In this document: one piece after another, positions 38,360 to 46,445 of the stretch
How the letters are laid out: every line of letters begins with the position of its first letter
Numbering within the stretch: position 1 is the first letter of the stretch
Origin: Actinomadura rudentiformis
GTDB lineage: Bacteria; Actinomycetota; Actinomycetes; Streptosporangiales; Streptosporangiaceae
Length of the DNA: 64,000 nucleotides
Direction of reading: 5' to 3'
Assembly: GCF_008923185.1 (NCBI RefSeq)
Contig: NZ_WBMT01000027.1
Span: forward strand, 116,296-180,295
Position numbers and translations under genes: made by a program
The notes under the pieces: model-generated
The model's database searches: none
The model's input: only the letters and a program-made list of their open reading frames with translations
What the model was told of the DNA's origin: nothing

Positions 38360-39405
38360 CGTGATGATCCTTCTGGGGAGGGGGTGGCGGGGGCCTGGAT
38401 GTCCGGTGCCCCGGGCACCGGTGCGGGAGCGGCGGGGATGACATCGGGGATGACATCGTCGAGGAACGCGTAGGCGCGGCGGAGCTCCGGGTCGGCCGGG
38501 ACGGCGCGCCACCATTCGGTGATTCCGGCCCAGCCGGGTGCGGACAGGGACCCGCCGGGACGCCGGACCGAGAGCGCGGCCGACAGGTTGGCGAAGCGGA
38601 GCCGGTGGGCCAGCGGCCAGCCGGCGAGCGTCCCGGCGACCAGGCTCGCGCCGAACACGTCGCCGGCCCCGGTGGGGTCGACGGCGGCGACCGGGACCCC
38701 GTCCGCGGAGGCGGTCTCACCGGTGGAGCCGTCGATGGCGACGGCTCCACCGGCGCCGCGGGTCACGACGGCGAGCGGGACGAGCTCGGCCAGCTTCGCG
38801 ACCGCCGCCTCGGGGGTGTCGGTCCGCGTGTAGGACATGGCCTCGTGGGCGTTGGGCATGAACGCGTGGCAGTGGGCGAGCTGGCCGAGGGCGTCCGGGG
38901 ACCACTCCCCGGAGGGGTCCCAGCCGAGGTCGGCGAAGACCAGGCCCAGATCGGACCGTTCCAGCCAGGGAACGCGCTCCTGCGCGATGTGGAGCACGGC
39001 CGCCCGCGCTCCCGGTGGCGTGACGCGCAGCTCGGGAGGGGCGGTTCCGTGGCTCACGAGGGCGCGGTCGCCGTCGTAGGCGAACGACACGGTGACCGGC
39101 GTGGTCCAGCCGCCGAACCGTCGTGACGGCGACAGATCGACGCCCTCGGTCTCAAGGGTGTCCCAGCAGTCACGGCCGCTACGGTCGTCGCCGAACGCGG
39201 TCGCCAGCGCCGTGCGCAGGCCGAGCCGGGCGAGCGTCACGGCGAAGTTGGCGATGCCGCCCGGACCGGCGCCCATGCCCGTGCTCCATGCCTCGGTGCC
39301 CGGCTTGGGCGGCTGGTCGAGTCCGGTGAAGACCAGGTCGTGGAACAGCAGTCCCGACAGGAGAACGTCGACGTCTGTGGACCGTGACGTGCCAGGTCTG
39401 ATCAT
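38335..39405 (-). CDS. PfkB-family sugar kinase
   Basis: A 356-residue ribokinase-fold kinase with intact motifs: GAGPGGIANFAVTLARLGLRT near residue 45 and AAVDPTGAGDVFGASLVAG near 250, where the Asp of GAGD is the catalytic base. The tail after ~320 is Pro/Ala-rich. It is the first gene of the leftward sugar operon, start ATG 39405 with AAAGG upstream, and lies opposite deoR. It presumably phosphorylates the sugar taken up by the adjacent importer or released by the glycosidases. Confidence 0.93.
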   Translation of the reverse strand: MIRPGTSRSTDVDVLLSGLLFHDLVFTGLDQPPKPGTEAWSTGMGAGPGGIANFAVTLARLGLRTALATAFGDDRSGRDCWDTLETEGVDLSPSRRFGGWTTPVTVSFAYDGDRALVSHGTAPPELRVTPPGARAAVLHIAQERVPWLERSDLGLVFADLGWDPSGEWSPDALGQLAHCHAFMPNAHEAMSYTRTDTPEAAVAKLAELVPLAVVTRGAGGAVAIDGSTGETASADGVPVAAVDPTGAGDVFGASLVAGTLAGWPLAHRLRFANLSAALSVRRPGGSLSAPGWAGITEWWRAVPADPELRRAYAFLDDVIPDVIPAAPAPVPGAPDIQAPATPSPEGSSRWNSHADD

Positions 39406-39490
39406 CAGAGTGGCCTTTGGGGAGAGGCAGGACCGTTAGCGGCCTTTAGGTTGGGCATATCGTCCACACCTGCGCAGAGATGTGCAAGAG

Positions 39491-39522
39491 AGTGAGCAAA
39501 ATTTTTCATTCATGAGCGAACG
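39491..39522. promoter_or_regulatory. Candidate DeoR operator/promoter between divergent sugar operons
   Basis: An AT-rich island in a 132-bp divergent gap. TGAGCAAAA (39493-39501) and TGAGCGAAC (39513-39521) are direct repeats 20 bp apart, about two helical turns, flanking ATTTTTCATTCA. On the minus strand, TTGCAC at 39484-39489 with a GACGAT-like -10 17 bp further could drive the transporter operon. Autoregulation and pathway control by the adjacent DeoR protein is the simplest reading. Confidence 0.55.
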
Positions 39523-39537
39523 CGCTACCGTGCTCGC

Positions 39538-40320
39538 ATGCTTCGGGACCAACGCCATGAGCTGATACTGCGCATCCTGCGCACCGATGGCCCGACGACC
39601 GTCGAGACGCTGGCCGACCGGCTGGCGACCAGCGGCGCCACCATCCGCCGCGACCTCGCACAACTCGACGAGGACGGCCTGCTGCGGCGGGTCCACGGCG
39701 GCGCCGTGCCGACCGAGGATCGGGACGATCCGTTCATTGACGTGGCGGCGGTCCATACCGCTGAGAAGGACGCGATCGCCGCGCGCTGCGCTGAATTGAT
39801 CAAGGATGGGGAAACGGTTTTGATCGATATCGGCACGACCGCGCACCGCGTCGCGCGGCGGCTGCGCGGCAGGTCCCTCACCGTCATCACCAGCAGCCTC
39901 GCGGTCGTGGAGGAGCTCCAGGAGGAGCCCGACATCCAGCTGATGGTGCTCGGCGGAATGCTCTGGCGGCCCTACCGGTCGCTGGTGGGGTTCATGACCG
40001 AGGACAACATCCGGCAGATCCACGCCGACCGGCTGATCCTGGGGACCAGCGGGGTACGGCCGAGCGGTCACGTGATGGACACCACCGTGATCGAAGTGCC
40101 GGTGAAACGGGCGATGATCTCGGTCAGCGACCAGGTGATCCTCGTGGCCGACGCCGGGAAGTTCCCGGGCATCGGCATGGCCAAGGTCTGCGGGCCCGAG
40201 GACCTGGACCTCGTGGTGACGAACGCGCCCGCCGACGCGGCCACGGCCGCCGCCCTGCGCGAGGCGGGTACCGAGATCATCGAAACGGGCACCGAGATCA
40301 TCGAAACGGGGGCGAGGTGA
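39538..40320 (+). CDS. DeoR/GlpR-family transcriptional regulator
   Basis: A 260-residue sugar-responsive repressor. The N-terminal winged HTH (residues 1-57) includes ATIRRDLAQLDEDGLLRRVHGGA; the effector domain (about 75-235) resembles the ribose-5-phosphate-isomerase-like fold with VLIDIGTTAHRVARRL and VPVKRAMISVSDQVILVADAGKF, which binds a sugar phosphate. The last residues are a tandem GTEIIET duplication. It diverges from the importer operon and leads the GH4-GH38-GH29 group (8 bp to the next ATG), so it probably controls both sides. Confidence 0.94.
   Translation: MLRDQRHELILRILRTDGPTTVETLADRLATSGATIRRDLAQLDEDGLLRRVHGGAVPTEDRDDPFIDVAAVHTAEKDAIAARCAELIKDGETVLIDIGTTAHRVARRLRGRSLTVITSSLAVVEELQEEPDIQLMVLGGMLWRPYRSLVGFMTEDNIRQIHADRLILGTSGVRPSGHVMDTTVIEVPVKRAMISVSDQVILVADAGKFPGIGMAKVCGPEDLDLVVTNAPADAATAAALREAGTEIIETGTEIIETGAR
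40267..40308. repeat. 21-bp tandem duplication at the deoR 3' end
   Basis: Two 21-bp copies (40267-40287, 40288-40308) differ at one base and encode GTEIIET twice near the C-terminus of the DeoR protein. The frame is kept. Confidence 0.92.
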
Positions 40321-40327
40321 TCGAGGC

Positions 40328-41668
40328 ATGCGGCTGACCATCCTCGGCGGCGGCGGATTCCGCGTGCCGCTGGTCTACCGGGCGCTGCTCGCCGACCGGG
40401 CGAAGGGCCACGTCACCCACGTCGTCCTCCACGATCTCGACGCGGCGCGGATGGGCGTGATCGGCCGGGTGCTCGCCGAGCAGGCCGTGGAGTTCCCGCA
40501 CGCCCCGCGGGTCACGGTCACGACCGACCTCGACGAGGCGCTCACCGGCGCCGACTTCGTGTTCTCGGCGATCCGGGTCGGCGGGCTGGCGGGCCGGGCG
40601 GCCGACGAGCGGCTGGCCCTGTGCGAAGGGGTGCTCGGTCAGGAGACCGTGGGCGCGGGCGGCATCGCCTACGGGCTGCGCACGGTCCCCGTCGCCATCG
40701 ACATCGCCAGGCGGGTCGCCGCCCGCGCCCCGGGCGCGTGGGTCATCAACTTCACCAACCCCGCCGGGCTGGTGACCGAGGCGATGTCCCGGTACCTCGG
40801 CGACCGCGTGATCGGCATCTGCGACTCCCCGGTCGGACTCGGCCGCCGCGTCGCCGCCGCCCTCGACGTCGACCCGGCGAGCGCCTGGTTCGACTACGCG
40901 GGCCTCAACCACCTGGGCTGGCTGCGGGCCGTCCGCGTCGACGGCCGGGACGTGCTCCCCGCCCTCCTGCGCGACGACGCGGCGCTGGCCTCCTTCGAGG
41001 AGGGCCGGCTCTTCGGTGGCGAGTGGCTGCGCACGATCGGCGCCGTACCCAACGAGTACCTGCATTACTACTACTACGACCGGGACGCGGTCGCGGCGGC
41101 GCGGGCGGCCCGGCAAAGCCGAGGCGCCGTCGTCCTGGACCAGCAGCGCGACTTCTACGCGCGCACCGCCTCCAGTTCCGGATCCGCACTCCAGGCGTGG
41201 GAGGCGACCCGGCTGAGGCGCGAAGTCACCTACATGGCCGAGAACCGGGAGGCGGCCGGCGCCGGGGAACGCGCGTCCGAGGATCTCGAGTCCGGGGGAT
41301 ACGAGAAGGTCGCGCTCGCGCTGATGCGCGCGATAGCGCAGGACGAGCACGCCACCCTGATCCTCAATGTCCGCAACCGGGACACCCTCGCCGGGCTCGA
41401 CTCCGACGCGGTCGTCGAGGTGCCCTGCGTGGTCGACGCGGGCGGGGCACGGCCGGTGGCCGGGGACCCCCTGCCGGACCATGCGCTCGGCCTGGTCGTC
41501 TCGGTGAAGGCCGTGGAGCGCGCTGTGCTGGAGGCGGCGACCACCGGATCCCGGGCGGCCGCGCTGCGCGCACTGGCGATCCATCCGCTGGTCGATTCCG
41601 TCACGGTCGCTCGGCGGCTTCTGGAACGGTACGAGAGCGAGTTCCCCCAGCTGGGCTACCTGCGCTGA
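40328..41668 (+). CDS. Glycoside hydrolase family 4 (6-phospho-glycosidase type)
   Basis: A 446-residue NAD+- and Mn2+-dependent glycosidase that works by a redox elimination mechanism. The Rossmann motif LTILGGGGFRVPLVYRALL is at residues 3-21, INFTNPAGLVTEA near 139, the metal-binding Cys in GICDSPVGL near 160 and NHLGW near 192. Relatives hydrolyse 6-phospho-beta-glucosides or alpha-galactosides; without a PTS nearby, the substrate could be non-phosphorylated or phosphorylated by the PfkB kinase. It is second in the deoR operon. The ATG at 40328 follows the deoR stop by 7 bp. Confidence 0.92.
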   Translation: MRLTILGGGGFRVPLVYRALLADRAKGHVTHVVLHDLDAARMGVIGRVLAEQAVEFPHAPRVTVTTDLDEALTGADFVFSAIRVGGLAGRAADERLALCEGVLGQETVGAGGIAYGLRTVPVAIDIARRVAARAPGAWVINFTNPAGLVTEAMSRYLGDRVIGICDSPVGLGRRVAAALDVDPASAWFDYAGLNHLGWLRAVRVDGRDVLPALLRDDAALASFEEGRLFGGEWLRTIGAVPNEYLHYYYYDRDAVAAARAARQSRGAVVLDQQRDFYARTASSSGSALQAWEATRLRREVTYMAENREAAGAGERASEDLESGGYEKVALALMRAIAQDEHATLILNVRNRDTLAGLDSDAVVEVPCVVDAGGARPVAGDPLPDHALGLVVSVKAVERAVLEAATTGSRAAALRALAIHPLVDSVTVARRLLERYESEFPQLGYLR

Positions 41669-41681
41669 AGGCGAGGCACCG

Positions 41682-44600
41682 ATGCATGACGACCGCAAGC
41701 AGGTCGAGGACAGGCTGGACCGCGCCCTGCGGGAACGGATCGTCCCCGCGACGTACGCGGAGCGCATCCCGATGGACCTCGAGATTTGGAACGTGCCGGA
41801 CGAACCGGTGCCGGTCGGCGAGGCGCTCGTCGCCGAGTACGTGCCGTTCGAGCCGGGGACCCGCTGGGGTCGCGCCTGGTCGACCAGCTGGCTGCGGGCG
41901 ACCGCGACGGTGCCTGCCGGCTGGGCGGGCCGCCGCGTGGAGGCCGTGTTCGACCTGGGGTTCGTCGGGGACTGGCCGGGCAACCAGGCCGAGGCGCTCG
42001 TCCACGACCTTCAGGGCCGGCCGATCAAGGGCATCGAGCCGATGAACCAGTACGTCCCGCTCGCCGGCCCGGCCGCGGGCGGCGAGCGGGTCGGCCTGCT
42101 GGTCGAGATGGCCGCCAACCCCGACATCCTGGCGAACGGCTTCGTCCCCACTCGCCTGGGCGACAAGGCGACGGCGGGCGACGAGCCCCTCTACCGGTTC
42201 GGCGCCGCCGATGTGGCCGTCCTTGACGAGGACGTCTGGCATCTGCGGCTCGACACCGAGGTGCTGTCGGAGCTCATGCGGGAGCTGCCGGCCACGGACC
42301 CGCGCCGGCACGAGATCCTGCGGGCCCTCGAACGCATGCTGGACGACCTCGACATCCACGACGTGGCCGGCACCGCCGCCCGGGCGCGCGCCAACCTCGC
42401 CGGCGTCCTGGCCCGGCCCGCGCAAGCCAGCGCCCACACCATCTCCGCGACCGGCCACGCGCACATCGACAGCGCCTGGCTGTGGCCCATCCGCGAGACC
42501 CAGCGCAAGACCGCCCGGACCTTCGCCAACGTCACCGCCCTGGCCAAGGACTACCCCGAGTTCGTGTTCTCCTGCTCCCAAGCCCAGCAGTACGCATGGG
42601 TCAAGGACCGCCACCCCGAGATCTTCCAGCGCATGCGTGAGGCGATCAAGGCGGGGCAGTGGGTGCCGGTCGGCGGGATGTGGGTGGAGGCCGACGGGAA
42701 CCTGCCCGGCGGCGAGGCGCTCGCCCGCCAGCTCGTGCACGGCAAGCGGTTCTTCCTCGACGAGTTCGGGGTGGAGACCCGCGGGGTCTGGCTGCCCGAC
42801 TCGTTCGGCTACACCGCCGCCTATCCGCAGCTCGCCGTGCTGGCCGGCAACGAGTGGTTCCTCACCCAGAAGATCTCCTGGAACCAGACCAACAAGTTCC
42901 CGCACCACACGTTCTGGTGGGAGGGCATAGACGGCACCCGGATCTTCACGCACTTCCCGCCCGCCGACACCTACAACGGCACGTTCGAGGGCGGTGAGCT
43001 GGCGCACGCCGTGGCGAACTACGCCGACAAGGGGGCGGGGACCCGGTCGCTGCTGCCGTTCGGGCACGGCGACGGCGGCGGCGGTCCGACCCGGGAGATG
43101 CTCGAGAAGGCCAGGCGGCTGAGGGACCTCGAAGGGTCGCCGAAGGTGGTGATCGAGGACCCGAACGGCTTCTTCGCGGCCGCCCGCGCCGAATATCCGG
43201 ACGCCGCCGTCTGGTCCGGCGAGCTCTACCTGGAGCTGCACCGGGCCACCTACACGAGCCAGGCCCGGACCAAGGCGGGCAACCGGCGCAGCGAGCATCT
43301 CCTGCGGGAGGCCGAGCTCTGGTCGGCGACCGCCGCGGTCGCCGCCGGGCTGGACTATCCCTACGAGGAGCTTGACCGGCTCTGGAAGACCGTGCTGCTC
43401 CACCAGTTCCACGACATCCTGCCCGGCAGTTCGATCGCGTGGGTGCACCGTGAGGCGGAGGCCGTGTACACCCGCGTCCGGGACGACCTGGAAGAGATCA
43501 TCCGCACCGCGACGGCCGCCGTGTCCGGCGCCGGGCGTACCGGCTGGGTGTTCAACACGAGCCCGCGGGGGCGCGCCGAGGTGATCCGGGTCCCGGCGGA
43601 GCTGGCCGTCGACCTGGTGGGCGAACCGGACGCCGGGCCGAACGGCCAGCGGCTGAGCGACGGATCCGCCGCCGTCTTCGCCGAGGTCCCCGGCTCGGGC
43701 GCGGCGAGACTCGGCGGCGGCGGTGCCCCGGCGACGGTGCCGGCGGCCGTGACGGTGACCGGCTCGGGGTCCGGCTGGACGCTCGACAACGGTCTGGTGC
43801 GGATCGACGTCGACGAGTCCGGGCTGCTGGCCTCGGTCCGCGACCTGGTGGCCAGCCGGGAGGTGCTCGCACCGGGAACCCACGGCAACCTCCTGCAACT
43901 GCACACCGACTTCCCCAACCACTGGGACGCGTGGGACATCGACCGTCACTACCGGCGGCGGCACACCGACCTCACCGGCGCCGACGCGGTCACCGCCACC
44001 GAGCACGGCCCGCTCGTCGGATCCGTCCGCGTGGAACGCTCCTTCGGCGCGTCCAGGATCGTGCAGACCATCACGGTCATCGCGGGCAGCCCGGGGGTGC
44101 GGATCGAGACCGAGATCGACTGGCACGAGCGCGAGAAGATCCTCAAGGCGGCCTTCCCGCTCGACGTGCACGCGGACCGGTCGGCCGCCGAGATCCAGTT
44201 CGGGCACGTGTTCCGGCCGACGCACACCAACACGAGTTGGGAGATGGCCCGGTTCGAGGTCCCCTGCCACCGCTGGGCCCATGTCGCCGAACCGGGCTAC
44301 GGGGTGGCGCTGCTCAACGACTCGACCTACGGCCATGACGTCACCCGTGCCACGCGCCCCGGCGGCGGCACGACCACGACCGTGCGGCTCAGCCTCGTCC
44401 GCGCGCCCCGCAGCCCCGATCCCGAGGCCGATCAAGGGCGTCACCGGATGACGTACACGCTGCTGCCGGGCGCGGCGACGGCCGACGCCGTCGCCGGCGG
44501 CTACGCCCTGAACCTTCCGCTGCGTGTCACCGGCGGCGGTTCCGGGGCGCCGCCGGCCCCGCTGGTCGGCATCGAGGGGAACGCCGCGTCGATCGAGGCG

Positions 44601-44834
44601 GTCAAACTCGCCGACGACCGGTCCGGCGACGTGATCGTGCGCCTGTACGAGTCGCTCGGCGGCCGGGCGGACACCCGCGTGCGGGCCTCGTTCCCGGTGG
44701 CCGAGGTGACGGTCACCGACCTTCTTGAGCGGCCGTCGCGCGCCGAGCCGATCGCGATGGAGGCCGACGGGAGCATCCCCGTGACGCTCCGCCCGTTCCA
44801 GATCACGACACTGCGGCTGCGGAGGACCAGATGA
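41682..44834 (+). CDS. Alpha-mannosidase, glycoside hydrolase family 38
   Basis: A 1050-residue GH38 enzyme. After a ~250-residue N-terminal domain the catalytic core starts with ATGHAHIDSAWLWPIRETQR (zinc His/Asp), then GGMWVEADGNLPGGEAL, GVWLPDSFGYTAAYPQL (nucleophile Asp) and LPFGHGDGGGGPTREML. The rest is beta-sandwich. It has no signal peptide, so it acts in the cytoplasm on imported mannosides. GAAGGCGAGG precedes ATG 41682. Its stop overlaps the fucosidase ATG (ATGA). Confidence 0.95.
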   Translation: MHDDRKQVEDRLDRALRERIVPATYAERIPMDLEIWNVPDEPVPVGEALVAEYVPFEPGTRWGRAWSTSWLRATATVPAGWAGRRVEAVFDLGFVGDWPGNQAEALVHDLQGRPIKGIEPMNQYVPLAGPAAGGERVGLLVEMAANPDILANGFVPTRLGDKATAGDEPLYRFGAADVAVLDEDVWHLRLDTEVLSELMRELPATDPRRHEILRALERMLDDLDIHDVAGTAARARANLAGVLARPAQASAHTISATGHAHIDSAWLWPIRETQRKTARTFANVTALAKDYPEFVFSCSQAQQYAWVKDRHPEIFQRMREAIKAGQWVPVGGMWVEADGNLPGGEALARQLVHGKRFFLDEFGVETRGVWLPDSFGYTAAYPQLAVLAGNEWFLTQKISWNQTNKFPHHTFWWEGIDGTRIFTHFPPADTYNGTFEGGELAHAVANYADKGAGTRSLLPFGHGDGGGGPTREMLEKARRLRDLEGSPKVVIEDPNGFFAAARAEYPDAAVWSGELYLELHRATYTSQARTKAGNRRSEHLLREAELWSATAAVAAGLDYPYEELDRLWKTVLLHQFHDILPGSSIAWVHREAEAVYTRVRDDLEEIIRTATAAVSGAGRTGWVFNTSPRGRAEVIRVPAELAVDLVGEPDAGPNGQRLSDGSAAVFAEVPGSGAARLGGGGAPATVPAAVTVTGSGSGWTLDNGLVRIDVDESGLLASVRDLVASREVLAPGTHGNLLQLHTDFPNHWDAWDIDRHYRRRHTDLTGADAVTATEHGPLVGSVRVERSFGASRIVQTITVIAGSPGVRIETEIDWHEREKILKAAFPLDVHADRSAAEIQFGHVFRPTHTNTSWEMARFEVPCHRWAHVAEPGYGVALLNDSTYGHDVTRATRPGGGTTTTVRLSLVRAPRSPDPEADQGRHRMTYTLLPGAATADAVAGGYALNLPLRVTGGGSGAPPAPLVGIEGNAASIEAVKLADDRSGDVIVRLYESLGGRADTRVRASFPVAEVTVTDLLERPSRAEPIAMEADGSIPVTLRPFQITTLRLRRTR

Positions 44835-46219
44835 CGCAGGAGACTCCGACCGGGGGCCGGATGGCGATGCCGTCCGCTGTGACGGACCGGCCGGTGCCCG
44901 CGTGGTTCGCCGACGCCAAGTTCGGCATATTCGTCCACTGGGGTGCGTACTCCGTGCCGGCCTGGGCCGAGCCCACGGGCGAACTGGGGGCCATGGACCC
45001 GGATGAGCAGTTCGCCCACAACCCGTACGCCGAGTGGTATTGGAACACCAGCCGCATAGAGGGAAGCCCCGCCCACGAGCACCAGCGTGCGGTCCACGGC
45101 GGCCGTCCCTACGATGACTTCCTCGACGCGTGGAAGGCCGAATCCTTCGACCCTGCCGGCTGGATCGACCTGTTCGCCCGCACCGGTGCCCGCTATGTCG
45201 TCGCGACCAGCAAGCATCACGACGGCATCGCCCTGTGGGACGCTCCCGGCACCCGCGTCCGCAACACGGTCCGGCGCGGCCCGCAGCGTGACCTGATCGC
45301 CGATCTCGCCACCGCCACCAGGGCCCGCGGCCTGCGTTTCGGCACGTACTACTCCGGTGGTCTCGACTGGTGGGCCGGCCGCAGGGACGTCATCCGCCAC
45401 GAGGAACTGATCGATGACTGCCGTCCGCACGAGGCCGCCTACGCCGCGTACGCGCTGCGCCAGATCCGCGATCTGATCGGCCGGTACGAGCCGGACGTGC
45501 TGTGGAACGACATCGGCTGGCCGGCCGCCGGCATGGCCGACCTGCCCGGCCTGTTCGCCGACTACTACGCCACCGTCCCGGACGGCGTGGTGAACGACCG
45601 CTGGGACGGTGCCCACGCCGACTTCCTGACCAGCGAGTACCAGGCGAACCGCCAGAACGAGACGGCCTCCCGCTGGGAGCACTGCCGCGGTATCGGCCTC
45701 TCCTTCGGCTACAACCGCAATGAGGGCCCAGAACACCTGCTTGACACGGCGGCCGCAGTCCGCCTGCTGGCCGACGTCGTCTCGCGCGGCGGGAACCTGC
45801 TGCTCAACGTCGGCCCCAAAGCCGACGGCACTCTGCCCGGCGAGCAGCGCGACGTCCTGGAGGGCATCGCGTCCTGGATGGTCGACCACGCCTCTGCCGT
45901 GTACGCGACGAGGCCGTTCGAGGCCGCCGTGCCGAGCGACGACGGCCCGTGGATCCGCTGGACCCGCGACGACCGTCACGCCTACGCGTTCCTGGCGGAC
46001 GCCCTGGCCCCGGCGACGGCCTCAGGGGAGGTTCTGCTGAAGACACGGCCCGGGCTGCTGAACCCCGCCACAGCGGTCCGCCTGGGCGGCCGTCCGGTCG
46101 AGGCCCGCCCCGTGCCGGACGGCGTCGTCACCTCCGCCGATCTGGACAGGTCACTGCCCGCGGTCGTCCGGTTCGCCTTCACCGCGGACCCGGCGGAGCG
46201 GCCCCCATTTGTATTGTGA
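44831..46219 (+). CDS. Alpha-L-fucosidase, glycoside hydrolase family 29
   Basis: A 462-residue retaining fucosidase. Key segments: WFADAKFGIFVHWGAYSVPAW near residue 23, YVVATSKHHDGIALWD near 122, nucleophile Asp in PDVLWNDIGWPAAG near 222, and GGNLLLNVGPKADGTLP near 322. It has no signal peptide and is presumed cytoplasmic. It is the last gene of the deoR-GH4-GH38-GH29 operon, coupled to the mannosidase by an ATGA overlap. With GH2 and GH38 this set could dismantle fucosylated galacto-manno-oligosaccharides such as plant N-glycan fragments (inference). Confidence 0.94.
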   Translation: MTQETPTGGRMAMPSAVTDRPVPAWFADAKFGIFVHWGAYSVPAWAEPTGELGAMDPDEQFAHNPYAEWYWNTSRIEGSPAHEHQRAVHGGRPYDDFLDAWKAESFDPAGWIDLFARTGARYVVATSKHHDGIALWDAPGTRVRNTVRRGPQRDLIADLATATRARGLRFGTYYSGGLDWWAGRRDVIRHEELIDDCRPHEAAYAAYALRQIRDLIGRYEPDVLWNDIGWPAAGMADLPGLFADYYATVPDGVVNDRWDGAHADFLTSEYQANRQNETASRWEHCRGIGLSFGYNRNEGPEHLLDTAAAVRLLADVVSRGGNLLLNVGPKADGTLPGEQRDVLEGIASWMVDHASAVYATRPFEAAVPSDDGPWIRWTRDDRHAYAFLADALAPATASGEVLLKTRPGLLNPATAVRLGGRPVEARPVPDGVVTSADLDRSLPAVVRFAFTADPAERPPFVL

Positions 46220-46284
46220 TCAATGTTTGGTTAACCTGGGTGGGTCACATCGCCGCCCGGCTGGGGAGTCCTTTGAAGAACTGA
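46216..46284 (+). CDS. Possible leader peptide (uORF) of the ABC-F gene
   Basis: A 22-codon frame from GTG 46216, or 14 codons from GTG 46240, ends with ...RLGSPLKN at TGA 46282-46284. The stop lies inside the 5' arm of a long hairpin that precedes a terminator in the ABC-F leader. Drug-stalled ribosomes on such uORFs control ABC-F genes in other bacteria. No clear ribosome-binding site is seen. A TTGTAT-17-TAACCT promoter-like pair (46209-46237) overlaps its start, so the shorter, nearly leaderless version may be real. Confidence 0.4.
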   Translation: MINVWLTWVGHIAARLGSPLKN

Positions 46285-46336
46285 GGTCGCAGACACCGCG
46301 CTGTAGCCGTTCCATGGCTCGCGCTCGCGATCTCAG
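46281..46336 (+). promoter_or_regulatory. Long hairpin in ABC-F leader
   Basis: CTGAGGTCGC (46281-46290) pairs with GCGATCTCAG (46327-46336) over 10 pairs including one G-U, with an inner AGCC/GGCT stem. It begins at the uORF stop codon and ends at the base of the following terminator stem, a layout suited to ribosome-controlled attenuation. Confidence 0.6.
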
Positions 46337-46362
46337 CGGACCCCTTCGTCCGGGCTTTTTTC
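46337..46362 (+). terminator. Intrinsic terminator/attenuator in ABC-F leader
   Basis: CGGAC (46337-46341) pairs with GTCCG (46348-46352) around a 6-nt loop and is followed by GGCTTTTTTC. An overlapping alternative hairpin, CCGGGC (46350-46355) with GCCCGG (46365-46370), would bury the T tract and break the terminator stem, so two mutually exclusive folds exist. It lies 84 bp before the ABC-F start. Confidence 0.65.
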
Positions 46363-46445
46363 ATGCCCGGCGTCCGCACGCGGTGCCAGACCGCGGTGTC
46401 TCCACGTGTCCTTTGACATCTCGACGCGTCATGGAGGAACCGCTC

